Shown here: one piece after another, positions 52,605 to 61,632 of the stretch
How positions within the stretch are numbered: the first letter of the stretch is position 1
Layout: every line of letters begins with the position of its first letter
Origin: Sediminibacillus albus
GTDB taxonomy: Bacteria; Bacillota; Bacilli; Bacillales; Amphibacillaceae
Reading direction: 5' to 3'
Assembly (NCBI RefSeq): GCF_900101125.1
Contig: NZ_FNFL01000002.1
Span: 558,001 to 622,000 of the forward strand
DNA: 64,000 nucleotides
Translations under genes and position numbers: made by a program
The notes under the pieces: model-generated
Seen by the model: the letters and a program-made list of their open reading frames with translations, nothing else
The model's database searches: none
Told to the model about the DNA's origin: nothing

Positions 52605-53441
52605 ATGGAAACTTTGACAGCTAAGGACTTAACCCTAGGCTACGGAGAAGAGATCATCATAGATGATTTAAATATAACCATCCCTAAAGGGGAAATAACG
52701 GTCTTTATTGGCGGGAACGGCTGTGGAAAATCGACGCTGCTGCGTTCAATGGCACGCTTATTGAAACCAAAAGAAGGCGGAGTTATTCTTCATGGGGAAG
52801 AAATAGCTAAAATGCCGACAAAGGAAGTTGCCAAAAAACTGGCCATTCTTCCGCAGAGCCCGGTAAGCCCTGAAGGTTTAACTGTACAGGATTTAGTTAA
52901 ACAGGGAAGACATCCATATAAAACAATGTTCAAAAAATGGTCAAAGGAAGACGACCTGGCTGTTGATGAGGCATTGAAGGCAACCAATATGCTGGAGTTG
53001 CTGGATCGCCCAGTCGATTCTTTATCTGGCGGTCAGCGCCAAAGAGCATGGATCGCAATGACACTTGCCCAGAAAACAGATACCATATTGCTGGATGAGC
53101 CTACTACTTATTTGGATATGACTCACCAAATTGATATTCTGGATCTTTTATTTGAGCTGAATGAACGAGATGGCCGGACCGTGGTAATGGTGCTGCATGA
53201 TTTAAATTTAGCATGCCGTTATGCCCATCATATTGTCGCAATCAAGGATAAGCAGGTATATGCTCAAGGCAGGCCGGAAGAAATTATCAGCTGTAACATG
53301 GTTCACGACGTATTTAATATGAAGTGTGATGTTACTTATGATCCGATGTTCGGGACCCCGATGTGTATCCCGCATGGCAGAGGCCGCTGCTTAATTAAGA
53401 GTGCTGTAGAAGAAGCGCGTTCACAAGCCAAGCTTTCGTAA
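52605..53441 (+). CDS. yusV: Iron-siderophore ABC transporter ATP-binding protein (YusV/FecE type)
   Basis: A 278-residue ABC ATPase. Walker A GGNGCGKST (36-44), Q-loop LPQSPVSPEG (about 82-91), signature LSGGQRQRAW (about 139-148), Walker B ILLDEPTTYLD. It fits B. subtilis YusV, an ATPase shared by several siderophore importers, and ends with the CIPHGRGRC-type tail of that group. No permease or binding protein is beside it, which suits a shared ATPase. A Fur box lies upstream. Confidence 0.85.
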   Translation: METLTAKDLTLGYGEEIIIDDLNITIPKGEITVFIGGNGCGKSTLLRSMARLLKPKEGGVILHGEEIAKMPTKEVAKKLAILPQSPVSPEGLTVQDLVKQGRHPYKTMFKKWSKEDDLAVDEALKATNMLELLDRPVDSLSGGQRQRAWIAMTLAQKTDTILLDEPTTYLDMTHQIDILDLLFELNERDGRTVVMVLHDLNLACRYAHHIVAIKDKQVYAQGRPEEIISCNMVHDVFNMKCDVTYDPMFGTPMCIPHGRGRCLIKSAVEEARSQAKLS

Positions 53442-53466
53442 GAAAATATTGTTTAGTATTAACTTT

Positions 53467-53500
53467 AACTCATCGATTACCTCAATCGATGGGTTTTTTG
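53467..53500 (+). terminator. Terminator after yusV
   Basis: ACTCATCGAT / ATCGATGGGT stem followed by TTTTTT. Confidence 0.8.
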
Positions 53501-53534
53501 TGTCGTTTCCGGGAGTATTTACGGAAAAGCTATC

Positions 53535-53780
53535 TTAATGAATGTTCTGCCATTCACTTTCCACGGTGGGAGCGGTTGTAATTTTCGTTTCTAATTTACT
53601 GTTTAAATAATTGCCGAGGATTTCATCTAGTTCGTCTTTTTGGCATGCTTCAAATACCTCTAATAAATCGTCATGATCCATTTGTTCCAAAACGGAGTGA
53701 ATGAACACTTCTAAGAAATCTTTATCCTGATCATCGAAATGTTGTAAATATAATTGAAAAAGGTTGTCTGCAAATTTCAC
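53535..53780 (-). CDS. Small acidic protein, DUF6154-like
   Basis: An 81-residue acidic, probably helical protein: KFADNLFQLYLQHF at the start, FIHSVLEQMDHDDLLEVFEAC in the middle. The pattern resembles the DUF6154 family of Bacillaceae, from memory. No catalytic motif and one cysteine. AAAGGGGAAGG precedes the ATG. Function unknown. Confidence 0.6.
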   Translation of the reverse strand: MKFADNLFQLYLQHFDDQDKDFLEVFIHSVLEQMDHDDLLEVFEACQKDELDEILGNYLNSKLETKITTAPTVESEWQNIH

Positions 53781-53892
53781 TTGAACCTTCCCCTTTCTAA
53801 AATTTATTTGTAACTTACCTTATGCAAAAAGGATAAAATGTTGTTCATAAAATACTGCAAATGGCGAAAATTAAAGGATAGGAGGGTGAAAG

Positions 53893-54204
53893 ATGGAAAA
53901 GAAAAAGTTCTTCATAAATATGGGTACACTCGAAATATCACAAGTGGAAGCTGGTGATAACAATGATTTCACCATTTTTGCTACGGATCAGGAGGTCTTC
54001 CAATTAAGAGAATTATTTGATGAAATGTATAATTCCGATATCACGGCTTTTTTTCGTACACATTTGCCAATCCATTATCATAAGGATTCAGCAAATGACA
54101 GGTATGATGCTGGAATTGTATCTGCTTATCAAATGGTTTATGACTTGGGGGATGATGCGACAAAAGCACATATCGGCAGTATGAAGATTCTTGAAAGGGA
54201 ATAA
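53893..54204 (+). CDS. Conserved hypothetical protein (103 aa)
   Basis: A 103-residue soluble protein (starts MEKKKFFINMGTLEISQ, ends GSMKILERE) with DITAFFRTHLPIHYHKD in the middle. AGGAGGGTGAAAG gives a strong ribosome site. I recall similar short proteins in Bacillus labelled hydrolase/acyltransferase without experimental support; no such motif is visible. Divergent from the DUF6154-like gene. Confidence 0.65.
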   Translation: MEKKKFFINMGTLEISQVEAGDNNDFTIFATDQEVFQLRELFDEMYNSDITAFFRTHLPIHYHKDSANDRYDAGIVSAYQMVYDLGDDATKAHIGSMKILERE

Positions 54205-54251
54205 CCCTCAGTGGGAGAATGGCATGACAGCTTTTACTGACCAAATATGTA

Positions 54252-54288
54252 AAAACCTTGCCTTATTTTTAAAGGCAAGGTTTTTTGT
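54252..54288. terminator. Terminator between the hypothetical gene and the lipoprotein gene
   Basis: AAACCTTGCCTT / AAGGCAAGGTTTT with T-run, between convergent genes. Confidence 0.85.
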
Positions 54289-54290
54289 AA

Positions 54291-55091
54291 TTACGGTTCA
54301 GGAACTGGCATTTCTTCTGCTGAGTCGATAGCTTCCTGGGGAACTTTAATTTCATCCAGTTGATTGAATTTGCTGTATGTTGCATCAAATGTTTGAACGA
54401 TATTGGTCGTCACTCCATTCTCATCGACATCAAGGTCCATGTCCATTGTCATCGCCTGCGGATAATAATTATCCTTGGAAATGGTAAAAGCATAATCAAG
54501 TTTGTTAATGGAAATAGACTCAACCATATCCTCTGTCAGCTGATCCTTAGGGATAGTACTCCCAAGCTCGGCTTTTAGAAGATCTTTAAACTCATCCCCA
54601 TTAGCACTTAAAGATAGCAAATAGGCATCTTCGGTCTCTTCCAGGCTGAATTCTTCCGTATATTGTTCCAATTCTTTTAGTTGTTTAGCAGGATTTTGCT
54701 GTTCCTGCCCCGAAAGATTATTCAATTGACCAACCAAATCTTCAGGCCCTTTTATCCACTTGTTTTGTTCTGGATCTTTTACAAACAAATTCTGATCTGC
54801 ATAATACATTTCAATTGTTTGTCCCATCGACTCCATTGTTTGATAAAATGCCATTGGCTCCATCTGTATCTGGGACGTAATAGTAGAAGACACCGGAAAT
54901 CCCGCTTCTCCTGTTCCAATTGTCTGGCTGACATCCGCGCTTATTTCAAAGTTTTTTAACTCTTCACTGGCCACTAAAGAGTTCTGGTAAATATCTTCCA
55001 GTTTCGAACTTTCAGTTGAAGAACAGGCAGCGGTGAAAAAAGCAAGCAGAAAGCTGCAGCCTGCCAGTAGTAGAAACCTTTTCCTTTTCAT
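54291..55091 (-). CDS. Lipoprotein, DUF6612-like
   Basis: A 266-residue lipoprotein: lipobox FTAAC (Cys23), then an acidic domain with repeated beta-strand patterns (FEISADVSQTIG, ITSQIQMEPMAFYQTME, MYYADQNLFVK). The overall pattern of two-layer LppX/LolA-like lipoproteins labelled DUF6612 fits, so binding of a lipid or other hydrophobic ligand outside the membrane is possible. GGAGGAACATT precedes the start. Role not known. Confidence 0.7.
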   Translation of the reverse strand: MKRKRFLLLAGCSFLLAFFTAACSSTESSKLEDIYQNSLVASEELKNFEISADVSQTIGTGEAGFPVSSTITSQIQMEPMAFYQTMESMGQTIEMYYADQNLFVKDPEQNKWIKGPEDLVGQLNNLSGQEQQNPAKQLKELEQYTEEFSLEETEDAYLLSLSANGDEFKDLLKAELGSTIPKDQLTEDMVESISINKLDYAFTISKDNYYPQAMTMDMDLDVDENGVTTNIVQTFDATYSKFNQLDEIKVPQEAIDSAEEMPVPEP

Positions 55092-55312
55092 GGATAATGT
55101 TCCTCCCTTTTTTAACTCTTTACATTAACTCTTATTATAAGACATCTGCACATGGAAAAAAACCCCAAAACAAAAATGGTTAACGAAGAATCTGGATAAC
55201 GTATGGTTATGTAAAAATGTTTCGAATTTTAATTATTTATTTGGAAAGAGTTTAATACATTGAGATTAAAGGAATAAAAAACTAACTAAATAAAGTGGAG
55301 GGATGAAACAGC

Positions 55313-55879
55313 ATGAAAAAGCAATCGTTCCAGATTATAGCGTTTATTGCACTTATTTTTATTCTATCTATACTTACGCTTTCTTTCCAATCGGGTGATC
55401 CTGACTTAACTGCTGATAATGCATCAGCTAATGTTACTACCGAATCGAATCCTGCCCAAAATGAGAAAGATCATCGGGAAAAAGAAAGTCAGCCGGAAAA
55501 ACTTGACCATGAGCACCTAACTTCTGTGACTAAATCGTTTATGGACAAGCTTGTGCAGGAAACCACAGAAAGTTTTCAAGTCAAAAACTTTGATTCTAAG
55601 GAAGAACTTATAGACGAATTCGGAACAATTGCCTCACCGTCAGTAGCGGAAAAATACATAGATGTATACTATACGGAAAAAGCGGATGGTCTATATCTTT
55701 TACCGACCGAAACACCGCCGTGGTTTCAAAGTGACTCAGAATATGAGATGATGGATATGGAAAATGGAAAGGTGAAAGTCATTCAGGAAAATCAAACCGA
55801 ACTATACGGAAGCTATAAGATAGAGTTAGAATTAACTTTTACTGATAGCTGGAAAATTACAAACACTAAACATTCTTAA
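55313..55879 (+). CDS. Membrane-anchored or secreted protein, unknown
   Basis: A 188-residue protein with an N-terminal hydrophobic segment (about 8-26), a low-complexity charged linker rich in Asn, Glu and Lys (about 30-70) and a C-terminal globular part (DEFGTIASPSVAEKYIDVYY, then ELELTFTDSWKITN). Likely outside the membrane. I do not recognise the family. GGAGGGATGAAAC precedes the ATG. It runs in the same direction as ytkD, 32 bases away, so the two may share a transcript. Confidence 0.6.
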   Translation: MKKQSFQIIAFIALIFILSILTLSFQSGDPDLTADNASANVTTESNPAQNEKDHREKESQPEKLDHEHLTSVTKSFMDKLVQETTESFQVKNFDSKEELIDEFGTIASPSVAEKYIDVYYTEKADGLYLLPTETPPWFQSDSEYEMMDMENGKVKVIQENQTELYGSYKIELELTFTDSWKITNTKHS

Positions 55880-55911
55880 ACTATTCGAGGTCTTAAAGGC
55901 AGTTGAACTCA

Positions 55912-56388
55912 ATGATTACATTTACTGATTACTATAACAACGAAGTGCAGCTATCATTCGATGACCATCCTTTTTCAAAGAGCCCTAAGCATGTATGGGT
56001 AATTTGCAGGTGGAAAGAGCAATGGCTTCTGACAAATCACAAAGACAGAGGAATTGAATTCCCCGGAGGGAAAGTGGAAGAAGGGGAATCTGCAGAAGAG
56101 GCGGCTATAAGAGAAGTTAATGAGGAAACCGGCGGAATTGTGAAGGAGCTCATCTATGTAGGGCAATACAATGTTGCCGGAAAAGGTGGGACCATCATCA
56201 AAAATATCTATTTTGCCACTATTGAAAAAGTTATTGAGCAAAACTCCTACTATGAAACCTTTGGTCCAGTACAATTGGAAAAGCTGCCTGAACATATAAA
56301 AATTAATCCGGACTTCAGTTTTATGATGAAAGATGATGTTTTGCCGAATAGCTTGAACCGGATTTACCAATTAGCTCAATTTCGGTAA
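55912..56388 (+). CDS. ytkD: Nudix nucleoside triphosphatase YtkD
   Basis: A 158-residue Nudix hydrolase. The Nudix box runs from G53 (GGKVEEGE) to REVNEETGG (67-75). B. subtilis YtkD hydrolyses 8-oxo-dGTP and other (d)NTPs and helps limit oxidative mutation. KHVWVICRWKEQWLLT (26-41) and NIYFATIEK fit YtkD closely. ATG 55912 matches the known N-terminus; the ribosome site (AAAGG) is weak. Confidence 0.9.
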   Translation: MITFTDYYNNEVQLSFDDHPFSKSPKHVWVICRWKEQWLLTNHKDRGIEFPGGKVEEGESAEEAAIREVNEETGGIVKELIYVGQYNVAGKGGTIIKNIYFATIEKVIEQNSYYETFGPVQLEKLPEHIKINPDFSFMMKDDVLPNSLNRIYQLAQFR

Positions 56389-56465
56389 GCATTTCGTTTT
56401 TTTATCTGTTACTTACTTTGTCTTCTGCAGCAACATGCCAGATAAAAACAAACTGTTATAACAGA

Positions 56466-56496
56466 CAAGGTCTGCCCGAACTCAGGTCAGACCTTG
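56466..56496. terminator. Terminator between ytkD and ytlD
   Basis: CAAGGTCTG / CAGACCTTG with a 13-base loop, followed by AACTGTTTTTG; lies between convergent genes. Confidence 0.7.
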
Positions 56497-56509
56497 AACT
56501 GTTTTTGAG

Positions 56510-57331
56510 TTAACCTGCAGTATTTTTGATTAACCATTTTTCGAGCTTTTCTACAAGCTGATACATAAGGGCAGCCAGAATCGCTATAACAAGCAGACTG
56601 TATAATACAAGGGTGAAATCGAACACTTGAAATCCATATACAATTAAGTAACCAAGCCCTTTTGCCGATACAAGGAATTCCCCTACAATCACTCCCACCC
56701 ACGACAGGCCTACGTTGACTTTCAAAGTCGATATCATAGCTGGAAAAGAAGCAGGCAAAATCGCAGTGGTAAAGCATTGCCATCTAGTTGCTCCGAAGCT
56801 TTTCAGCACTTTCACATAATTTTCGTCTACTTCCCGAAAGGCGGAGTAAACAACTAAGGCAGTAATAATAATACAGATTATCGCTCCCATTGCGATAATT
56901 GAGACATAACCAGGACCAAGGGCAACGATGATAATTGGCCCAAGAGCAACTTTCGGCATAGCATTGAGGATGACTAGATACGGGTCCAGTATCTTTGAAA
57001 GCTTTTCAGACCACCAGAGGATTGCTGCAAGAATAATTCCAAGCAGTGTACCGGCAACAAAACCGATAATGGTTTCCAATAGAGTCACTTGTAGATGGAA
57101 CCAAAGTGATCCATCTATTAATTTTTCTGCGAATAAGTGGCCGACCTTGGAGGGAGAGCTGAAAATTAACGGATCAATCCATTCCATCCTGCTTGCGAAT
57201 TCCCAACTGATAAAAAAGGCAGCAAAGATAACCAATTGCCAGAAAGTAATACTTTTCCTGTATGCCTTGCGCTGCTTTTTATATTGTTCGAAAAGTTGTT
57301 CATCAGACAGGGTGTTTGTTTTCAAGTTCAT
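56510..57331 (-). CDS. ytlD: ABC transporter permease YtlD
   Basis: A 273-residue BPD-type permease of the nitrate/sulfonate/taurine/thiamine-precursor group (SsuC/ThiX-like). About six membrane segments; the EAA loop is [21 protein letters not shown] (two parts). The ATG follows GGGAGGAG and lies inside the last 29 bases of ytlC, so translation is coupled. Third gene of ytlA-ytlC-ytlD on the minus strand. Confidence 0.85.
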   Translation of the reverse strand: MNLKTNTLSDEQLFEQYKKQRKAYRKSITFWQLVIFAAFFISWEFASRMEWIDPLIFSSPSKVGHLFAEKLIDGSLWFHLQVTLLETIIGFVAGTLLGIILAAILWWSEKLSKILDPYLVILNAMPKVALGPIIIVALGPGYVSIIAMGAIICIIITALVVYSAFREVDENYVKVLKSFGATRWQCFTTAILPASFPAMISTLKVNVGLSWVGVIVGEFLVSAKGLGYLIVYGFQVFDFTLVLYSLLVIAILAALMYQLVEKLEKWLIKNTAG

Positions 57332-58082
57332 TCAACTCCTCCCAAATACGGTCGAATAATAATTGGTACTTTAAATGTTTTCTAGCTTGAAATGGCTGCA
57401 GATTTCTTATTTCAATCGGCACTTCAAAAATTTCGGCTATTTCTCCCGGATTTGCTTTCATCAGAAATATCCGGTCACTCATTGCGATTGCTTCACCAAT
57501 ATCATGAGTGACCAAAATAGATGTTTTGTTATACTCCTTCAATAGGCTTGATACCAAATCTTCTAACTTCAGCTTTGTCTGGTAATCAAGGGCAGAAAAA
57601 GGTTCGTCGAGCAGGAGTAAATTCGGATCGGTCATAAGGGTCCTGGCCAGTGCAGCCCGCTGCCGCATTCCCCCTGATAAGGATTTAGGATAAGAGTGGA
57701 CGACGTTGGCAAGCCCAATTTCGTGTAAAATTTGTATAGCTTTATCTTTGGTTTGCTCTGTTTCCTTACTTTGTATCTTTGGCCCGGTTAAGACGTTATC
57801 AAGAATCGTTTTCCAGGGAAAAAGGTAATCCTGCTGAAGCATGTAACCTATACCAGATGCAGTATTGGAAAGGGGCTGGTTTCTTAAAAGCACCTCTCCA
57901 TGTGTTGGCTGGATAATACCGGAAATAATGGATAACAAGGTCGTTTTTCCGCAGCCGCTCGGCCCTAAGACGGAAATAAATGCTCCTTCCTCGATGGCCA
58001 TCGAGATATTATCCACAGATTTGGTATAACCTTTGTCGTGAAAATATTGGTGGGAAATATGATTAAGTTTTAAGAAAGACAT
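57303..58082 (-). CDS. ytlC: ABC transporter ATP-binding protein YtlC
   Basis: A 259-residue ATPase of the same importer. Walker [10 protein letters not shown] (40-48), Q-loop [10 protein letters not shown], signature [13 protein letters not shown] (about 135-147), Walker [14 protein letters not shown]-loop [14 protein letters not shown] precedes the ATG. It starts 12 bases after the stop of the substrate-binding gene. Confidence 0.88.
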   Translation of the reverse strand: MSFLKLNHISHQYFHDKGYTKSVDNISMAIEEGAFISVLGPSGCGKTTLLSIISGIIQPTHGEVLLRNQPLSNTASGIGYMLQQDYLFPWKTILDNVLTGPKIQSKETEQTKDKAIQILHEIGLANVVHSYPKSLSGGMRQRAALARTLMTDPNLLLLDEPFSALDYQTKLKLEDLVSSLLKEYNKTSILVTHDIGEAIAMSDRIFLMKANPGEIAEIFEVPIEIRNLQPFQARKHLKYQLLFDRIWEELNELENKHPV

Positions 58083-58094
58083 TTTTCCATCCTC

Positions 58095-59087
58095 CTATTC
58101 GTTCATCACATCTTCAGCAATATTTGTGTTGACAAGGTCTTTATAAGGAATATCTTCTGGCAGTTCCCCTGATTCGTCCATGATGTTTTTCAAATTATCC
58201 CATTCCTCTTCATCAAGTATAGGATTTTCGGCAAACGAACCTTGGCTCTTGTAACGTTCAATCGAAGAAGCTAGTAACTGTAAGTCGGTGTCTTCAAAAT
58301 AAGGCGCTACAATCTCAGCAATTTCCTCGGAAGAGTGTTGCTGAATAAATTGTTGCGCTTGATAAATCGCACGCGTAAATTTTTTGGCGGAAGCTTCATG
58401 TTCCTCAAGAAAGCTTTGCTTAGCCATAAAAACAGTATAAGGAACATGGCCTGATTCTTCACCGAATGAAGCAACGATATAGCCATTGCCTTCTGCTTCG
58501 AACATGCTTGCTTGCGGTTCAAACAATTGTACATACTCCCCTGTTCCAGAAGTGAAAGCTCCGGGAATATTCGCAAAGTCAATGTTTTGAATCAAGTTTA
58601 AGTCATGTTGCGGATCGATACCATTCTGTTTTAACACGTATTCTCCAACCATCTGGGGCATACCACCCTTGCGCTGTCCAAGAAAGTCACTGCCCTTTAA
58701 ATCTTCCCAGGAAAAGTTGTCGTCTGGCTGCTTAGCTACGAGAAAGGTTCCATCGGTTTGTGTTAATTGGGCAAAATTAATAATTGGATCATTGGTCCCT
58801 CTTGCTGCAACATAAATAGAGGTTTCTGACCCGACCAGGGCGATGTCTGCATCATCTGCGAGTAAAGCAGTCATTGTTTTATCTCCACCCCATGTCGTCT
58901 TTAACTCCACCTCTAAACCTTCATCTGCAAAAAATCCTTCTTCCAAGGCTACATATTGGGGAGCATAAAAAATGCTGCGGGTCACTTCGGCAATCTTAAT
59001 ATTGGTCTTGCTGCCAACAGAGCTGCAGCCTGTTAGTCCAAGCACAAGTATTAATGCGGATAAAAGAAACAATCGATATTTAATCAT
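58095..59087 (-). CDS. ytlA: ABC transporter substrate-binding lipoprotein YtlA
   Basis: A 330-residue lipoprotein (lipobox GLTGC, Cys21) of the NMT1/SsuA/ThiY-like group: IFYAPQYVALEEGFFADEGLEVEL (two parts, ~40-63) and DIALVGSET are typical. Candidates for the ligand are a thiamine precursor (pyrimidine) or a sulfonate; no TPP riboswitch is seen upstream, so the ligand is open. ATG 59087 has GAGAGG upstream and gives a normal signal peptide. The frame stays open for 154 codons into repeat B; that part is not likely to be translated. Confidence 0.85.
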   Translation of the reverse strand: MIKYRLFLLSALILVLGLTGCSSVGSKTNIKIAEVTRSIFYAPQYVALEEGFFADEGLEVELKTTWGGDKTMTALLADDADIALVGSETSIYVAARGTNDPIINFAQLTQTDGTFLVAKQPDDNFSWEDLKGSDFLGQRKGGMPQMVGEYVLKQNGIDPQHDLNLIQNIDFANIPGAFTSGTGEYVQLFEPQASMFEAEGNGYIVASFGEESGHVPYTVFMAKQSFLEEHEASAKKFTRAIYQAQQFIQQHSSEEIAEIVAPYFEDTDLQLLASSIERYKSQGSFAENPILDEEEWDNLKNIMDESGELPEDIPYKDLVNTNIAEDVMNE

Positions 59088-59188
59088 GTTAGTCAACCTC
59101 TCAGTGGATGTATTCATATGTTGTAATTTATGCGCAAGCCCAGAATTGTGTGAAACGCCCAGTAAAACATAGGAAGTAAATAAAAAGT

Positions 59189-59601
59189 GGTTGGGACATA
59201 ACATACACATCCACTTGCAAAACCCGAACGATAACAGCTTATAAAGTTTTAACAGAGCATCTTCAAGCTTCGATTGCTGGCGTAATGGGATATAAATGGC
59301 GTTGGAACAGTAGTATCGGTAAAGCGCTAGTACTGTGCGCTGCGGAAATACACTACGCTTTCCGCGGGCGGCTGGTGAGCCTCCTCGAGCTTGCGCTCTG
59401 CGGGGTCTCACCGAGGCCTTCCCTCCACTGAAAGTCTGTGTAGTGTTTTCTGCCAACAGCCCTATCATCGCAACCAAAAATGGCTCCTTTATTTTCAAGG
59501 AGCTGAGGCCGTGCCCAGGGGAAGCGAAGTATGCTGCCGGCGCAAGCACTGAAGTTTGTTCGAAGGAAGAAATAGTGTCGTCACTCCTTTTGTCTCAACC
59601 T
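59189..59601. repeat. Dispersed repeat B, copy 2 (inverted)
   Basis: About 413 bases related to the reverse complement of 18421-18905. Conserved blocks: CTTTCCGCGGGCGGCTGGTG and GAGCTTGCGCTCTGCGGGGT (59350-59410), and AAGTATGCTGCCGGCGCAAG (59527-59546). The ends are an imperfect inverted repeat: GGTTGGGACATAACA at 59189 and, on the other strand, GGTTGAGACAAAA at 59601. The middle differs from copy 1 by insertion/deletion. Confidence 0.8.
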
Positions 59602-59840
59602 CTCAGCTTGTAGATTTTTATTTTTCCCACAGAGTAGCTCAAAATCGAAAAAGGCGCTGATTCATTTAGCTAGATCGCTAGGTAGATGGCCATTTTCTCC
59701 ATGCTCTAAATGGGCAGTTGTCATTAAGGGGTGTTTTCGAATTGTTTCTTTTCCTGGAACGAAAATACGCAGGGGGTTCTCATCCATAGGGTAAAGATAA
59801 ATAATTAGTGGAGAAACAAGAAGTATCTTTATGAAAAGGA
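59602..59840. other. Gap between repeat B and the pckA terminator, nothing recognised
   Basis: A 65-codon minus-strand frame (59662-59859) exists here, but its first codons lie inside the pckA terminator, it has no ribosome site and its product is not recognisable. I see no RNA or control motif. Confidence 0.5.
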
Positions 59841-59841
59841 G

Positions 59842-59872
59842 AAAGCTAAGGATTGTCATATCCTTAGCCTTC
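59842..59872 (-). terminator. Terminator after pckA
   Basis: On the minus strand, AAGGCTAAGGAT / ATCCTTAGCTTT with a 6-base loop and a T-rich tail (TCTCCTTTT). Confidence 0.8.
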
Positions 59873-59882
59873 CAATTTGAGT

Positions 59883-61469
59883 TTAGACTGGCTTATAAAG
59901 AGGTCCGGCATTAACGATAGCAGAATCAACATCGGTAAATTTTTCAAAGTTTTCGTGAAACCTGGCTGCCAGTTGCTCAGCTTTAAGTTTGTATGATTCA
60001 TAAGAATTCCATGTCTCCCAAGGGCGTAATAACTTCTCTGGCACTTCTGGAACAGTTACCGGTATTTGCAAGCCGAAAATTGGATCAGCAGAGGAATCAA
60101 CCTCATCAAGCTCACCTTGCAGAGCTGCGCGTACCATTGCCCTAGTGTATTCAAGCGGAATTCTTTTCCCCTTTCCAAAGGGCCCTTCAATCCATCCTGT
60201 ATTTATTAGGAAAACATCGACCCCATGCTTATCAATTTTTTCTCCTAACATATCAGCATACCGCCGGGGATTAAGCGGTAAAAAGGGAGCACCAAAGCAT
60301 GCGGAAAATGTAGCTTGCGGCTTAGTCACCCCGCGTTCCGTTCCAGCAAGTTTACTCGTATAGCCGCTCATGAAATGGTACATTGCCTGCTCCTTGTTCA
60401 ACCTGCTGATTGGCGGAAGTACACCAGAAGCATCTGCTGTAAGGAAAATAATTGTTCTTGGGTGGCCGGCAGTGCTGGGGACAACACTATTATTTATATG
60501 GCGCAGCGGATAAGCTGCACGAGTATTTTCTGTCAAGCTTGTATTATCAAAATCTGGTACACCGTCGGTACAAATGACATTTTCCAGAACTGCACCATTC
60601 TGGATGGAATCGTAAATTTGCGGTTCCTTATCCCGGGAGAGGCCGACACATTTGGCGTAACAGCCGCCTTCTATGTTAAAGATACCATTAGGTGACCAAG
60701 CGTGTTCGTCATCTCCGATCAGAAGGCGGCCAGGATCAGCAGACAGTGTCGTTTTCCCTGTTCCTGACAAGCCAAAGAAAAGAGAAACATCTCCATCGTA
60801 ATCGACATTAGCTGAACAATGCATAGGCAGGACGTTTTTCTGGGGCAATAAATAATTCATCACAGAAAATACCGACTTTTTTATTTCCCCGGCATATTCC
60901 GTTCCTCCTATCAATATTACCTTTTCCTCCATGGAAATAATAATGAAGGCTTCCGAATTAGTTCCGTCCAATTCCGGATCTGCTTTAAAAGAAGGAGCGG
61001 AAATGACTGTAAAACAACCTTGGCCGCAGTCCCAATCATTGTCATCAGCTTCAATAAACAGTTGTCTGGCAAATAAATTATGCCAGGCAAATTCGGTAAT
61101 CACTTTGATGGGAAGGCGGTAGTGTTGGTCTGCTCCAGCATAACCTGTAAATGAGAAAAACTCATCCTGGTTACGGAGATGATTAACAACTTTTATATAC
61201 AATGAGTAAAAGGTGTTTTGATCAATTGGCTTGTTTACCTTTCCCCAATCAATATTGTCCTTAAGCTCATCAGTCTGAACAATAAACTTATCTTCTGGAG
61301 AGCGTCCGGTATATTTTCCGGTTACAACACTGACAGCTCCTGTATTAGTCGTATGACCTTCCCCACGTGCAGTGATTTTTCTGGTTAATTGGTGAATTGA
61401 CAAATTTTCGCTGCAATTAGGCAATCCTGTTAGTTCATTTGTTAAAACGCTTTCATTAATTTTGTTCAT
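59883..61469 (-). CDS. pckA: Phosphoenolpyruvate carboxykinase (ATP)
   Basis: A 528-residue ATP-dependent PEPCK converting oxaloacetate to PEP for gluconeogenesis. Motifs: [10 protein letters not shown] (about 53-62), the kinase-1a P-loop [11 protein letters not shown] (about 233-243), the kinase-2 region LIGDDEHAW, and [12 protein letters not shown]. Reads away from metK as in B. subtilis. A CcpN-like operator overlaps the leader region, fitting repression by glucose. Confidence 0.96.
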   Translation of the reverse strand: MNKINESVLTNELTGLPNCSENLSIHQLTRKITARGEGHTTNTGAVSVVTGKYTGRSPEDKFIVQTDELKDNIDWGKVNKPIDQNTFYSLYIKVVNHLRNQDEFFSFTGYAGADQHYRLPIKVITEFAWHNLFARQLFIEADDNDWDCGQGCFTVISAPSFKADPELDGTNSEAFIIISMEEKVILIGGTEYAGEIKKSVFSVMNYLLPQKNVLPMHCSANVDYDGDVSLFFGLSGTGKTTLSADPGRLLIGDDEHAWSPNGIFNIEGGCYAKCVGLSRDKEPQIYDSIQNGAVLENVICTDGVPDFDNTSLTENTRAAYPLRHINNSVVPSTAGHPRTIIFLTADASGVLPPISRLNKEQAMYHFMSGYTSKLAGTERGVTKPQATFSACFGAPFLPLNPRRYADMLGEKIDKHGVDVFLINTGWIEGPFGKGKRIPLEYTRAMVRAALQGELDEVDSSADPIFGLQIPVTVPEVPEKLLRPWETWNSYESYKLKAEQLAARFHENFEKFTDVDSAIVNAGPLYKPV

Positions 61470-61505
61470 TTGCGCTCACATCCTTTTTTAAGCTTGCTTA
61501 GTACT

Positions 61506-61526
61506 TAAATATCATAAAATAGTATA
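61506..61526 (-). promoter_or_regulatory. pckA -10 element and candidate CcpN operator
   Basis: On the minus strand TATACT (61521-61526) is a likely -10 box, and TATGATATTTA (61506-61516) just after it matches the CcpN consensus TRTGHYATAYW at 10 of 11 positions. In B. subtilis CcpN represses pckA and gapB during growth on glucose. Confidence 0.5.
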
Positions 61527-61632
61527 ACACATTAATCCATTTATTCCATACTAATAACCCGTTATTTCCCTATAAATTTAATTAAGGTTAAAATGGGGAA
61601 TAGGGAAGTAAAAAAAGAAAAGGGCGGGAAAT

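Noticed and set aside
59088-59549. N-terminal extension of ytlA by 154 codons
   Set aside because: It is repeat B sequence; the downstream ATG gives a proper lipoprotein signal with a ribosome site.
59662-59859. Minus-strand 65-codon frame downstream of pckA
   Set aside because: Its ATG lies inside the pckA terminator hairpin, there is no ribosome site and the product is not recognisable.
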